A stretch of DNA of 64,000 nucleotides from Brevibacterium sp. (GTDB lineage: Bacteria > Actinomycetota > Actinomycetes > Actinomycetales > Brevibacteriaceae): positions 280,853 to 344,852 of the forward strand of contig NZ_JAPSIB010000001.1 of assembly GCF_031179145.1 (NCBI RefSeq). The letters are read 5' to 3'. The translations under genes and the position numbers were made by a program. The stretch's first letter is position 1. Every line of letters starts with the position of its first letter. The notes under the pieces were generated by a model. It was not told the DNA's origin. It did not search any database and was given only the letters and a program-made list of their open reading frames with translations. Shown here piece by piece: positions 35,516-42,282 of the stretch.

Positions 35516-36508
35516 GTGACTATGTACTTTGGTGGAGATGTGTACAGCAGTGCCGATCCGTTCGCGACCGCACTGGGGACGAGCGATTCGCGCGTATCGT
35601 TCATCGGATCCGACGAGGCGGCCCTGGCCCTTGATCCCGGGGCCATCGACCTCGGAGGGGACTTCCTGACCCCCGGTTTCGTGCATTCCGGGCAGGTCCT
35701 CGGTGCCGCCGCTCCCACTGCCGCCGAGTTCTGGGACCGGGGTTTCTCCCACGTCCATGTCCTCGGCCCGAGAGAGTCGGTGCGGGAGTTCGCTGCAGCG
35801 GCGCCGGCCGGTCTCGAGGTCATCGCGTATCCGGAGGCGACGCCGGAGGGCATCGCCTCCACGGATGATGCTGCCGCAGGTGCTGCCCACCGAGAGGGTC
35901 TCGACGGTACGGCGGTTCGCGGAGTGTCCCTGAGCGCCGAGGCCTTCCTCGACCTCGAGGCGGCCCCCACGCGAGCCGTGTACGTGCGGGTGGCGTCCGC
36001 GGGGCAGCTGCAGACCGTCCTCGACCGCCTGGGCGGGATTCGCGCCGTCGCTCAGCGCCACGGGTACCGGCTCCTGCTCGACTTCAGCGTCCCCACGGCG
36101 GCGGTGGAGGCGCTCGGGAGCTGCGGCCTCGCCGTCACCCTCGACCCCGACCGCCCCCAGCCACTTGCCCAGCTGCTCTCCGCCGGGGCACAGGTGTCCT
36201 GGACGTATTCGCAGGCATCGCCCTGGGCGAGCGTGCGCTCGGCAGTGCTCGGCGACGACGGGATCTCCGCGCGGGCGGCCTTCAACGCCGCCACTCGCTT
36301 CGCCCATCGGGCGGCGGGCAATCCCGAAGGGGGCGTCCTCGTCCCCGGCGCCCCGGCCGACATCGTGCGCTGGAAGGTCGAACGCCTCGTCGTTCAGGTC
36401 TCCGACCCTCGTGTCGCGGCCTGGAGCACGGATCCGCGGTCGGGAACACCGGGCTTGCCGGAACTCTCCGACAGCGTGCCCCTGCCCACGCGAGTGGACC
36501 TCGACTGA
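35516..36508 (+). CDS. Amidohydrolase-like protein with lost metal-binding motif
   Basis: A 330-residue protein. The N-terminus (GGDVYSSADPFATALGTSDS) and LTPGFVH follow the composite-domain pattern of amidohydrolases. The C-terminal SPWASVRSAVLGDDGISARAA (from about residue 240) and GVLVPGAPADIV also match. The HxH metal site that should follow LTPxFVD is replaced by HSGQV, and no other clear metal ligands remain. It is therefore probably not a hydrolase of the usual type. It is short (usual length over 450). GTG 35516 is supported by TACCCT seven bases upstream. Confidence 0.78.
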   Translation: MTMYFGGDVYSSADPFATALGTSDSRVSFIGSDEAALALDPGAIDLGGDFLTPGFVHSGQVLGAAAPTAAEFWDRGFSHVHVLGPRESVREFAAAAPAGLEVIAYPEATPEGIASTDDAAAGAAHREGLDGTAVRGVSLSAEAFLDLEAAPTRAVYVRVASAGQLQTVLDRLGGIRAVAQRHGYRLLLDFSVPTAAVEALGSCGLAVTLDPDRPQPLAQLLSAGAQVSWTYSQASPWASVRSAVLGDDGISARAAFNAATRFAHRAAGNPEGGVLVPGAPADIVRWKVERLVVQVSDPRVAAWSTDPRSGTPGLPELSDSVPLPTRVDLD

Positions 36509-36645
36509 GACGAAACTCAAGCCGACACGCCGAGAGGAAAAACAAACTTGTGTCCGCCGCTCTCGCCCTGACCAGCGTGTTCAGCTGAAAGTGCAGGTCA
36601 GAGGGATTTTGCAAAGACCCAACCAGCAAGTAGATTCGAGTCTGT

Positions 36646-36666
36646 CATTCCGATGAGAACGGAATG
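36646..36666. promoter_or_regulatory. Inverted repeat upstream of ppm1
   Basis: CATTCCG and CGGAATG are separated by seven bases in the 259-base gap 36509-36767. It has no T-run; it could be an operator or RNA hairpin. The rest of that gap is moderately AT-rich and shows no other clear signal except the ppm1 -10 box. Confidence 0.4.
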
Positions 36667-36754
36667 GGGCCGGCGCCCCCGTCATTAGATAACTCGTTGC
36701 ACAACGTGGTCCGAAGGCGGGGGTGTCGGCTCAATATTCTCCCCGCGGCGGGCG

Positions 36755-36760
36755 TAGGGT
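36755..36760 (+). promoter_or_regulatory. -10 element, leaderless start of ppm1
   Basis: TAGGGT, seven bases before the GTG at 36768. Confidence 0.55.
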
Positions 36761-36767
36761 GGAGGCC

Positions 36768-37547
36768 GTGGTTTCGAAGATACTGGTGGTCATCCCCACT
36801 TACAACGAACGGCTCGCGCTCCCCGTCACTCTGTCCGGGCTGTTCGAACATCGCCCGGAGGTCGACGTCCTCGTCGTCGACGACGGCTCGCCCGATGGGA
36901 CTGGAGACTGGGTCGACGAGCAGGCGCGGACGGATCCCCGCGTCCACGTGCTGCACCGCACGGAGAAGGCCGGTCTGGGAATGGCCTACCTCGCCGGGTT
37001 CGACTGGGCGCTGCAGCGCGACTACGACATCATCTGCGAGTTCGACGCCGACGGCTCTCATCGCCCCATCGACCTCGGACAGCTCCTCGCCGTGGCGCGC
37101 GAAGGCCGGGCCGACCTCGTCATCGGCTCCCGCTGGAAGCGCGGCGGAGCGATCGTCAACTGGCCGCGATCCCGATTCCTCCTCTCCCGCGGAGCCAACA
37201 TCTACGTCGACACGGTGATGGGCCTCGGCGTCAGGGACGCCACTGCGGGCTTCCGGGCCTACCGACGCGAAGTGCTCGAGAGCCTCGACCTCACCGACGT
37301 CCAGTCGCAGGGCTACTGCTTCCAGATCGACATGACCTACCGCACCGTCGAAGCCGGCTTCCGGGTTGCCGAGGTGCCCATCGTGTTCGTGGAGCGCGAG
37401 CTGGGGGAGTCGAAGATGAGCTCCTCGATCATCTCTGAGGCCTTCACGAAGGTCGCCGGCTGGGGCCTGGCCCGGCGTGGACGTCAGGCGCGCAGTCTGC
37501 TGTCCCGCTGGGCGGGCGGCTCACGCAGGCACGCCGAGGCGAGCTGA
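36768..37547 (+). CDS. ppm1: Polyprenol monophosphomannose synthase
   Basis: A 259-residue GT2 enzyme that moves mannose from GDP-mannose to polyprenol phosphate, giving the donor for mannosylated lipids and proteins. Motifs: VVIPTYNER, VDDGSPDGT, the DxD-type FDADGSHRP, and VIGSRWKRGG. No transmembrane or Lnt domain is attached, unlike the fused M. tuberculosis protein. GTG 36768 is chosen because TAGGGT lies seven bases upstream. A duplicated 3' end follows. Confidence 0.93.
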   Translation: MVSKILVVIPTYNERLALPVTLSGLFEHRPEVDVLVVDDGSPDGTGDWVDEQARTDPRVHVLHRTEKAGLGMAYLAGFDWALQRDYDIICEFDADGSHRPIDLGQLLAVAREGRADLVIGSRWKRGGAIVNWPRSRFLLSRGANIYVDTVMGLGVRDATAGFRAYRREVLESLDLTDVQSQGYCFQIDMTYRTVEAGFRVAEVPIVFVERELGESKMSSSIISEAFTKVAGWGLARRGRQARSLLSRWAGGSRRHAEAS

Positions 37548-37617
37548 GCCGGCCAGCGCGCGTCTCGACCGCGAGCTGAGCCGCCAGGCGCGCTTCGACC
37601 GTCGGCTGAGCCGGTCG
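37539..37617. repeat. Duplicated 3' end of ppm1 (30-32 bp units)
   Basis: Units at 37539-37570 and 37571-37600 both begin GCGAGCTGAGCCG and end TCGACC. A third partial unit is at 37601-37617. The first contains the ppm1 TGA. Confidence 0.75.
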
Positions 37618-37625
37618 AAACCGCG

Positions 37626-37671
37626 AAGAAGGGCGGGTGGGTGCAGATTCTGCACGCCACCCGCCCTTCTT
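37626..37671. terminator. Bidirectional terminator between ppm1 and rbpA
   Basis: A 15-bp stem (AAGAAGGGCGGGTGG with its complement) continues into a 6-bp inner stem (GTGCAG/CTGCAC). The flanking A and T bases allow function on both strands. Confidence 0.9.
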
Positions 37672-37686
37672 GGGGTACCGGGATCC

Positions 37687-38028
37687 TCAGCTCTGAGCCG
37701 GGACCTCTCCGCGACGGATCGCGAGGCGTTCGTCGAGGAGGACCTGCAGCTCGTCGAACGAGCGGCGTTCCAGGAGCATGTCCCAATGCGAACGCACGTG
37801 CTTCTCGGGTTCGCCATCGGGTTCGTTGACGCCGACCCGGACGCCGATGCCGTGCTTGCCGGAGTCCCAGGTCGAAGGCACCTCGGCCTCGATGGAGAAC
37901 GGAACCTTGAACCGAGTGCCGTCCTCGCACTCGAATTCGACCATCTGGCGCGGCGCGGGCTCGACGCCCTCTTCCGATTCCAGGCTGCGTGAGCCCAACT
38001 GTGTGCCGCGGAGACTGCGTTCACTCAT
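37687..38028 (-). CDS. rbpA: RNA polymerase-binding protein RbpA
   Basis: A 113-residue actinobacterial transcription factor that binds RNA polymerase and the main sigma factor and stabilises the open complex. It starts MSERSLRGTQLG, has the core FECEDGTRFKVPFS, and the C-terminal sigma-binding helix SHWDMLLERRS. The zinc-binding cysteines found in some RbpA proteins are missing except one, as in M. tuberculosis. GGAAGG precedes the start. Position next to ppm1, convergent, is conserved in mycobacteria. Confidence 0.95.
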   Translation of the reverse strand: MSERSLRGTQLGSRSLESEEGVEPAPRQMVEFECEDGTRFKVPFSIEAEVPSTWDSGKHGIGVRVGVNEPDGEPEKHVRSHWDMLLERRSFDELQVLLDERLAIRRGEVPAQS

Positions 38029-38097
38029 ACTTCTGTGTCACCTTCCGATTGTGGACTGCCGACCTCTGATACTCGCCCAACAGTCTATCGCCTCGGG

Positions 38098-38862
38098 TTA
38101 TTCCGGATGGTCGCTGTTCCGGCCGGTGCGGGGACCGACGACGGTCAGGGCCAGTTCGACCTCGTCGGTGACGATCCCGTCGACCCCGAGCGATGAGAGT
38201 GTGCGCATGTCGTGCGGGTCGTTGACGGTCCAGACGTGGACGAGCAGGCCCCGCTCCCGGGCCCGGGCGACGAATCCGGAGGTGACGGCCGGCACACCCC
38301 TGACCCGCATCGGCACCTGGAGCGCATCGACCCCGGCGGGTACCGCGCGGAGCCGGGCGGGCAGGCCGAGTGCCGCGGAGAGGGCGAACAGCGCAGTCTC
38401 CGCCGTCCCCGCCGAGGTGAGCGTCCCGGGCAGCGCGGACCGCAGCCGCCGCAGGGTCGACGAATGGAACGAAGCCATCCGCACCCGCGCCTCGGCCCCG
38501 GCGCTGCGCAGAGTGCGGACCGTGGGGGCGATGCTGTGAGCGGCCTTGACGTCGATGTTCCAGCGCGCCTGCGGGAGGGCCTCGAGCAGATCGCTCATCC
38601 GCGGCAGCCGGCCGCCGCCGTGCAGTTCCACGCAGTCGAGCTCGCGGGCGGAGAGTTCGCGAATGAGATGGGGGCGGCCGGCGATGCGGCTGAGGTCCTC
38701 GTCGTGGGCGGCGAAGAGGACTCCGTCCGCGGAGGCGTGGACGTCGGTCTCCATCCAGACGACGCCGCGGTCGGAGGCGGCGGTGAATGCCTCGAGGGTG
38801 TTCTCGCTCGCGCCCGCCCAGCGACCGCCTCGGTGCGCGATGATCTCTGGCTGGGAATTCAT
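38098..38862 (-). CDS. Glycerophosphodiester phosphodiesterase
   Basis: A 254-residue cytosolic GDPD. The active-site motifs are AHRGG near residue 9, ENTLEAF, METDVHASADG and HDEDLSRI; VHVWTVND lies near the end. It hydrolyses glycerophosphodiesters from phospholipid turnover to glycerol-3-phosphate. The start is supported by TAGGAT six bases upstream (leaderless). A 7-bp inverted repeat lies in the divergent spacer with the next gene. Confidence 0.92.
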   Translation of the reverse strand: MNSQPEIIAHRGGRWAGASENTLEAFTAASDRGVVWMETDVHASADGVLFAAHDEDLSRIAGRPHLIRELSARELDCVELHGGGRLPRMSDLLEALPQARWNIDVKAAHSIAPTVRTLRSAGAEARVRMASFHSSTLRRLRSALPGTLTSAGTAETALFALSAALGLPARLRAVPAGVDALQVPMRVRGVPAVTSGFVARARERGLLVHVWTVNDPHDMRTLSSLGVDGIVTDEVELALTVVGPRTGRNSDHPE

Positions 38863-38868
38863 GGACCA

Positions 38869-38897
38869 ATCCTAAGATGCTGTTGACCGGGCATCTT
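38869..38897. promoter_or_regulatory. Divergent promoter with inverted repeat (GDPD / 38918 gene)
   Basis: The minus-strand -10 TAGGAT (38869-38874) abuts an inverted repeat, AAGATGC (38874-38880) and GCATCTT (38891-38897). A plus-strand TAAGAT (38873-38878) may serve the other gene. The repeat may bind a regulator of both. Confidence 0.4.
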
Positions 38898-38917
38898 GCG
38901 TCGATGAGGATGGAGGC

Positions 38918-39241
38918 ATGAGCCCACGAAACGATCCGATCGAACCCGACTACGTCATCGATTCCACCGCGCGCACTCCCCGGGACAGGGTCCGGTCGGC
39001 AGCGACCAAGGCCTACTCCGCGGCGAGCACCGGAGCCCAGAACGTCCGCGAGTCGGCTTCGGGATCGCGTCTCCTCGAATCCGCCGAGACCACCGTCAAC
39101 CGGCTGCTGGGCCGAGCCTCCCACGCCATCGACGATGCCGTTCGCTCCGGCAAGGTCGACCGCGTGTTCGAGAAGGCCCAGCACACGGTGAGCTCGGGCG
39201 CGCAGAGTGCGCGCAAGCTCATGCGTCGTCGGGGCGAATGA
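38918..39241 (+). CDS. Small Ala/Ser-rich protein, unknown function
   Basis: A 107-residue protein rich in Ala, Ser and Arg, with predicted long amphipathic helices and a basic C-terminus (RKLMRRRGE). It has no signal peptide, membrane segment or cysteine. GATGGAGG precedes the ATG. It is divergent from the GDPD gene. The stop sits in a 14-base tandem repeat and a strong terminator follows. I do not recognise a family; the pattern recalls apolipoprotein-like helical proteins only loosely. Confidence 0.65.
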   Translation: MSPRNDPIEPDYVIDSTARTPRDRVRSAATKAYSAASTGAQNVRESASGSRLLESAETTVNRLLGRASHAIDDAVRSGKVDRVFEKAQHTVSSGAQSARKLMRRRGE

Positions 39242-39280
39242 CGCGGACCGACTGACGCGCATCGACTGACGCGCATCGAC
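39239..39280 (+). repeat. 14-bp tandem repeat containing the stop codon (3 copies)
   Basis: TGACGCGGACCGAC (39239-39252) is followed by two identical units TGACGCGCATCGAC (39253-39266, 39267-39280). The first TGA is the stop of the preceding gene. Confidence 0.85.
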
Positions 39281-39286
39281 TGTCAC

Positions 39287-39329
39287 CGGCGCCGCTCACC
39301 GGAGCTCTCAGCCCCGGTGAGCGGCGCCG
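39287..39329 (+). terminator. Terminator hairpin after the 38918 gene
   Basis: A perfect 16-bp stem (CGGCGCCGCTCACCGG with its complement) encloses an 11-base loop. Confidence 0.85.
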
Positions 39330-39339
39330 ACTTGTGAAT

Positions 39340-39387
39340 GTAACAGTTTCGCAACTACACTGACTCCAGGTAACAATCCGATAACTT
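39340..39387 (+). promoter_or_regulatory. Putative MtrA-type binding sites upstream of RlpA-like gene
   Basis: Two pairs of direct repeats with an 11-base period: GTAACAG (39340) with GCAACTA (39351), and GTAACAAT (39370) with ATAACTT (39381). GTAAC direct repeats one helical turn apart resemble boxes of the cell-wall regulator MtrA in actinobacteria. The downstream gene is a wall protein, which fits. The assignment is inference. Confidence 0.4.
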
Positions 39388-39399
39388 GGAGTCTCCACT

Positions 39400-40170
39400 G
39401 TGGGTAAACACTCTTCTTCACGGCCGAACACGCTGAAGTCCCTCGCCGCGGCAATGAAGCCGCGCACGAAATCCGGTCGTCATTCCGCCGCTCAGCCCTC
39501 GGCCAGCGGGGTCCTGGCATCCGCTCGGTCCCGCCCCGTCCTCTCCGCGTTCGTGGTGCCCACAGTCGCCACGGCTGCCGTGGTCGCCTCCAGCCTGGCG
39601 ATCATGCCCGGCTCAGGCGGAGACGGAGCGCAGGTCGTCAGTGCCTCGCCCGTGGTCCTCGAGCCCGAAGTCACGCAGTCCCCGGACACGTCGATGGAGA
39701 AGGCGAAGGAGCAGGCGAAGGCCAAGCCCGCCGAGGTCTCCATCGAGGTGAAGACGCAGGCGCCGAAGCCGAAGTCGAGCACCGCCAAGGCCGACGTCTC
39801 CGACAAAGGATCGAAGGGCAAGTCGGCCAGCGGCGACGACAGCGGATCCTCGAAGTCAGACGCCCCTTCGGGCGCCGACGGCACCTGCCCGATGTCCTAC
39901 TACGGTGGGGGAGACGGCTTCGATGGTCAGACGACCGCAAACGGGGAGACCTTCGACACGAACAAGCTCACCGCCGCCCACAAGACGCTGCCCTTCGGCA
40001 CCAAGGTGAAGGTCACCAACAAGGCCAACGGGAAGTCCGTGACCGTGCGCATCAACGACCGCGGGCCCTACCACGGTGACCGCTGCTTCGACTTGTCGAA
40101 GGCTGCGATGGAAGCCGTCGGCGGAGTCGGCGCCGGACAGATCACCGGCGGCTACACGATCCTCGACTGA
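39400..40170 (+). CDS. RlpA-like double-psi beta-barrel wall protein
   Basis: A 256-residue exported or membrane-anchored protein. A basic N-terminus precedes one hydrophobic segment (about residues 47-70), then a Lys/Ser/Pro-rich linker (75-165). The DPBB domain (about 165-256) has SYYGGGDGFDG, TLPFGTKVKVTN and the Asp-containing VRINDRGPYHGDR. RlpA-like domains act on glycan strands as lytic transglycosylases or bind them. Start GTG 39400 has TTGGAGT upstream. Possible MtrA control is noted separately. Confidence 0.86.
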   Translation: MGKHSSSRPNTLKSLAAAMKPRTKSGRHSAAQPSASGVLASARSRPVLSAFVVPTVATAAVVASSLAIMPGSGGDGAQVVSASPVVLEPEVTQSPDTSMEKAKEQAKAKPAEVSIEVKTQAPKPKSSTAKADVSDKGSKGKSASGDDSGSSKSDAPSGADGTCPMSYYGGGDGFDGQTTANGETFDTNKLTAAHKTLPFGTKVKVTNKANGKSVTVRINDRGPYHGDRCFDLSKAAMEAVGGVGAGQITGGYTILD

Positions 40171-40172
40171 GC

Positions 40173-41123
40173 TCACAGTGCGGGCTCAGGGCCATTGAGC
40201 CGGGCCAGCTCGTGGGCCCGGCCGGCCACGGCCTCCCGCAGGGAGCGCGGAGAGACGACCTTGACTCCAGGCACGCCGAGCAGCTGAGCGACTGCGATCG
40301 CGACGGGCTCCATCGGCAGGTCGATCTCCAGGGCGTCGTCGGCAGGGTGTCCGGCAGTGATCGCATCGTCGGTGAGTCGCCCTGGGATCACCCGGCGCAG
40401 ATCGTCCAGGCTCGAGACCGGCAGTCGCAGTCGCACCGTCTGGGCGCGGATCGCCCGGTCGAACTCCAGCTGCGCCCGTTCCCAGTACTCCACGAGGCCG
40501 AATCCCGGTGGGGGCGTCGCTGACGCATATCGGAGCCGGGCGCCCGCGATGCGGCTGACCCGATAGGTGCGCGGCCGCCCGCCGGGTGGCTGGCCGACGA
40601 AGTACCAGCGACCGGCTTTGATCACGAGTCCCAGGGGAATGAGGGTGCGACTCCGGCGGCCGTGCGGCCCTGCATAGTCGAGTCGGACTCCGCGCCTGCC
40701 CCGCAGCGCTTCGACGATGGTGACCAGCCACTGCGGCTGCTCCTTTGTCACGAACCAGTCGGGCCCGTCGACGAGGATGCGGTCGGCGACGATCGTTTCA
40801 GACTCGGCGGCGATTTTGGACCGCGCTGTCGCGAGTTCCTTCGAGAGTCCGAGGTCGGTCGCGGCCAGGGATCCGATGAGCACCGAATCCACCTCGTCGC
40901 GGGTCAGCCCCGAAAGGGGAGACGTCCACCCGCCCATCAGGCCGATCCCACCGCCCGGCCCGGATTCGGCCACCACCGGAACACCCATCCGCGAGAGTTC
41001 GGCGAGATCGCGGTAGACCGTGCGCACGGTGACCTCGAGCCGCGCGGCGAGCTGGGCGGCGGTGATCGGACGGGTCCGCGCCGAGAGGATGACGATCTCG
41101 GAGACCAACCGTGCTGCCTTCAT
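40173..41123 (-). CDS. YafY-type transcription regulator (HTH_11 plus WYL)
   Basis: A 316-residue regulator. The N-terminal helix-turn-helix contains RLEVTVRTVYRDLAELSRMGVP (a stretch of 19-plus residues, about 25-48), and a WYL ligand-binding domain spans about 130-215 (GRWYFVGQPPG). Start 41123 is supported by TATTCT seven bases upstream; an in-frame ATG at 41153 lies over the operator. It is divergent from an SDR gene and a perfect inverted repeat lies between them, so it probably controls both. Confidence 0.88.
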   Translation of the reverse strand: MKAARLVSEIVILSARTRPITAAQLAARLEVTVRTVYRDLAELSRMGVPVVAESGPGGGIGLMGGWTSPLSGLTRDEVDSVLIGSLAATDLGLSKELATARSKIAAESETIVADRILVDGPDWFVTKEQPQWLVTIVEALRGRRGVRLDYAGPHGRRSRTLIPLGLVIKAGRWYFVGQPPGGRPRTYRVSRIAGARLRYASATPPPGFGLVEYWERAQLEFDRAIRAQTVRLRLPVSSLDDLRRVIPGRLTDDAITAGHPADDALEIDLPMEPVAIAVAQLLGVPGVKVVSPRSLREAVAGRAHELARLNGPEPAL

Positions 41124-41130
41124 GGCTCCG

Positions 41131-41136
41131 AGAATA
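41131..41136 (-). promoter_or_regulatory. -10 element of the WYL regulator gene
   Basis: TATTCT on the minus strand, seven bases before the ATG at 41123. Confidence 0.5.
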
Positions 41137-41147
41137 GTTCGCATCAC

Positions 41148-41162
41148 TGACATTGCCTGTCA
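41148..41162. promoter_or_regulatory. Operator TGACA-N5-TGTCA between WYL regulator and SDR
   Basis: A perfect 15-base inverted repeat. It lies where the -35 regions of both divergent promoters fall (-10 boxes at 41131-41136 and about 41175-41180). A site for the WYL regulator is the simplest reading. Confidence 0.65.
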
Positions 41163-41186
41163 GGGATTGCTGCCCAGAATGGGTCC

Positions 41187-42149
41187 ATGACCACACATCA
41201 CGACAGTCCCTTCAGTCATTTCGCCGAGCAGTCCCTGGCGGGTCGTGTCGCCTGGGTCGTCGGCGCCACCAGGGGAACAGGGCGTGCGATCGCCCTCGAT
41301 CTCGCCCGAGCCGGAGCATTCGTCTGGTGCACCGGGCGCTCCACCTCGGCCAAGCCCTCGGACTACGGTCGGGCGGAGACGATCGACGGCACAGCCGAGC
41401 TCATCCGCCAGGCGGGCGGGAACGCCGAGGCAATCGTGTGCGACCACGGGGATCCCGATCAGATCGGCAGGGTGGTCGACCGCATCGACGACGAGCACGG
41501 GCGCCTGGACATCCTGGTCGACGACATCGGGGGAGAGGCCTACGTGTCCTGGGGTGAGAAGTTCTGGGAGAGCGATTTCGAGGCGGGAATGCGTCTCATC
41601 CGCGCAGGGCTTCTCACCCACCTGGCCACAGCCCACGCTGCGCTCCCTCTGGTCACCTCGACCCCCGGCGGGCTCGTCGTCGAGATCACCGACGGGACGA
41701 AGGACTACAACGACACCCATTTCCGTGACAGTGTGTGGCTCGACCTGACGAAGACGGCGGTGAGTCGCTTCGCGTTCGCCCTCGGCCACGAACTCAGGAA
41801 AGCAGGGACCACCGCGGTCGCCATCACCCCCGGCTGGCTGCGTTCGGAGATGATGCTCGACGGGTTCAGCACTTCGGAGGAGACGTGGATGGGCGATGCC
41901 CTCGATCCCGAACGAGAGCTTCCGCCGGTCGACTTCGCGATCTCCGAGTCGCCGCACCTCCTCGGCAGGTCAGTCGTGGCTCTGGCCGCAGATCCCGAAC
42001 GGAACCGGTTCACCACCCGCACGCTGAGCAGCTTCGCGCTGGCGAGCACCTACGGCTTCGATGATGTCGACGGCTCGCGGCCTGACTCCTGGGGATATAT
42101 GACGGCGAGGGAGGAGCACGGACAGGCCGACGCGAACGGATTCCGCTGA
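41187..42149 (+). CDS. SDR-family protein with altered active site
   Basis: A 320-residue SDR with the cofactor motif VVGATRGTG near residue 24 and the substrate-binding PGWLRSEMM. In this subfamily (DHRS1-like) the catalytic Tyr-x-x-x-Lys usually reads YDLAK; here the segment reads WLDLTK, so Leu replaces the Tyr. The Ser/Thr position lies in ITDGT. Reductase activity is doubtful or uses another residue. It is divergent from a WYL regulator and probably controlled by it. A -10-like CAGAAT lies six bases upstream. Confidence 0.87.
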   Translation: MTTHHDSPFSHFAEQSLAGRVAWVVGATRGTGRAIALDLARAGAFVWCTGRSTSAKPSDYGRAETIDGTAELIRQAGGNAEAIVCDHGDPDQIGRVVDRIDDEHGRLDILVDDIGGEAYVSWGEKFWESDFEAGMRLIRAGLLTHLATAHAALPLVTSTPGGLVVEITDGTKDYNDTHFRDSVWLDLTKTAVSRFAFALGHELRKAGTTAVAITPGWLRSEMMLDGFSTSEETWMGDALDPERELPPVDFAISESPHLLGRSVVALAADPERNRFTTRTLSSFALASTYGFDDVDGSRPDSWGYMTAREEHGQADANGFR

Positions 42150-42197
42150 ACCGCCGGATCCTACGAACCGTCGGCTCCACTGAGCCGCCGGGCCCCG
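42147..42197 (+). repeat. Degenerate 17-bp tandem repeat at the SDR 3' end (3 copies)
   Basis: TGAACCGCCGGATCCTA, CGAACCGTCGGCTCCAC and TGAGCCGCCGGGCCCCG follow one another (42147-42163, 42164-42180, 42181-42197). The first begins with the gene's TGA. Confidence 0.7.
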
Positions 42198-42231
42198 ATC
42201 TCGACTTCTGGCGTTGTCTGCGATCTCTGGA

Positions 42232-42237
42232 TACTCT
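42232..42237 (+). promoter_or_regulatory. -10 element of puo
   Basis: TACTCT lies 45 bases before the chosen ATG 42283. It is also six bases before an in-frame GTG at 42244, which would be a leaderless alternative start. Confidence 0.5.
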
Positions 42238-42282
42238 GAGCGGGTGAGCGGCAGCCGGCCGCACCTGTTCGAAGGAGAGCCC

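Noticed and set aside
35447-36520. In-frame extension of the fused exonuclease upstream to 36520
   Set aside because: It would run antisense through the amidohydrolase-like gene. A GTG with a -10 box seven bases away at 35446 fits the family N-terminus exactly.
36653-36688. An 11-codon open frame upstream of ppm1 as a possible leader peptide
   Set aside because: It has no ribosome site, and ppm1 has its own leaderless promoter downstream, so attenuation is unlikely.
39330-39399. c-di-AMP (ydaO) riboswitch before the RlpA-like gene
   Set aside because: The leader is too short and lacks the conserved ydaO core; direct repeats fit a protein site better.
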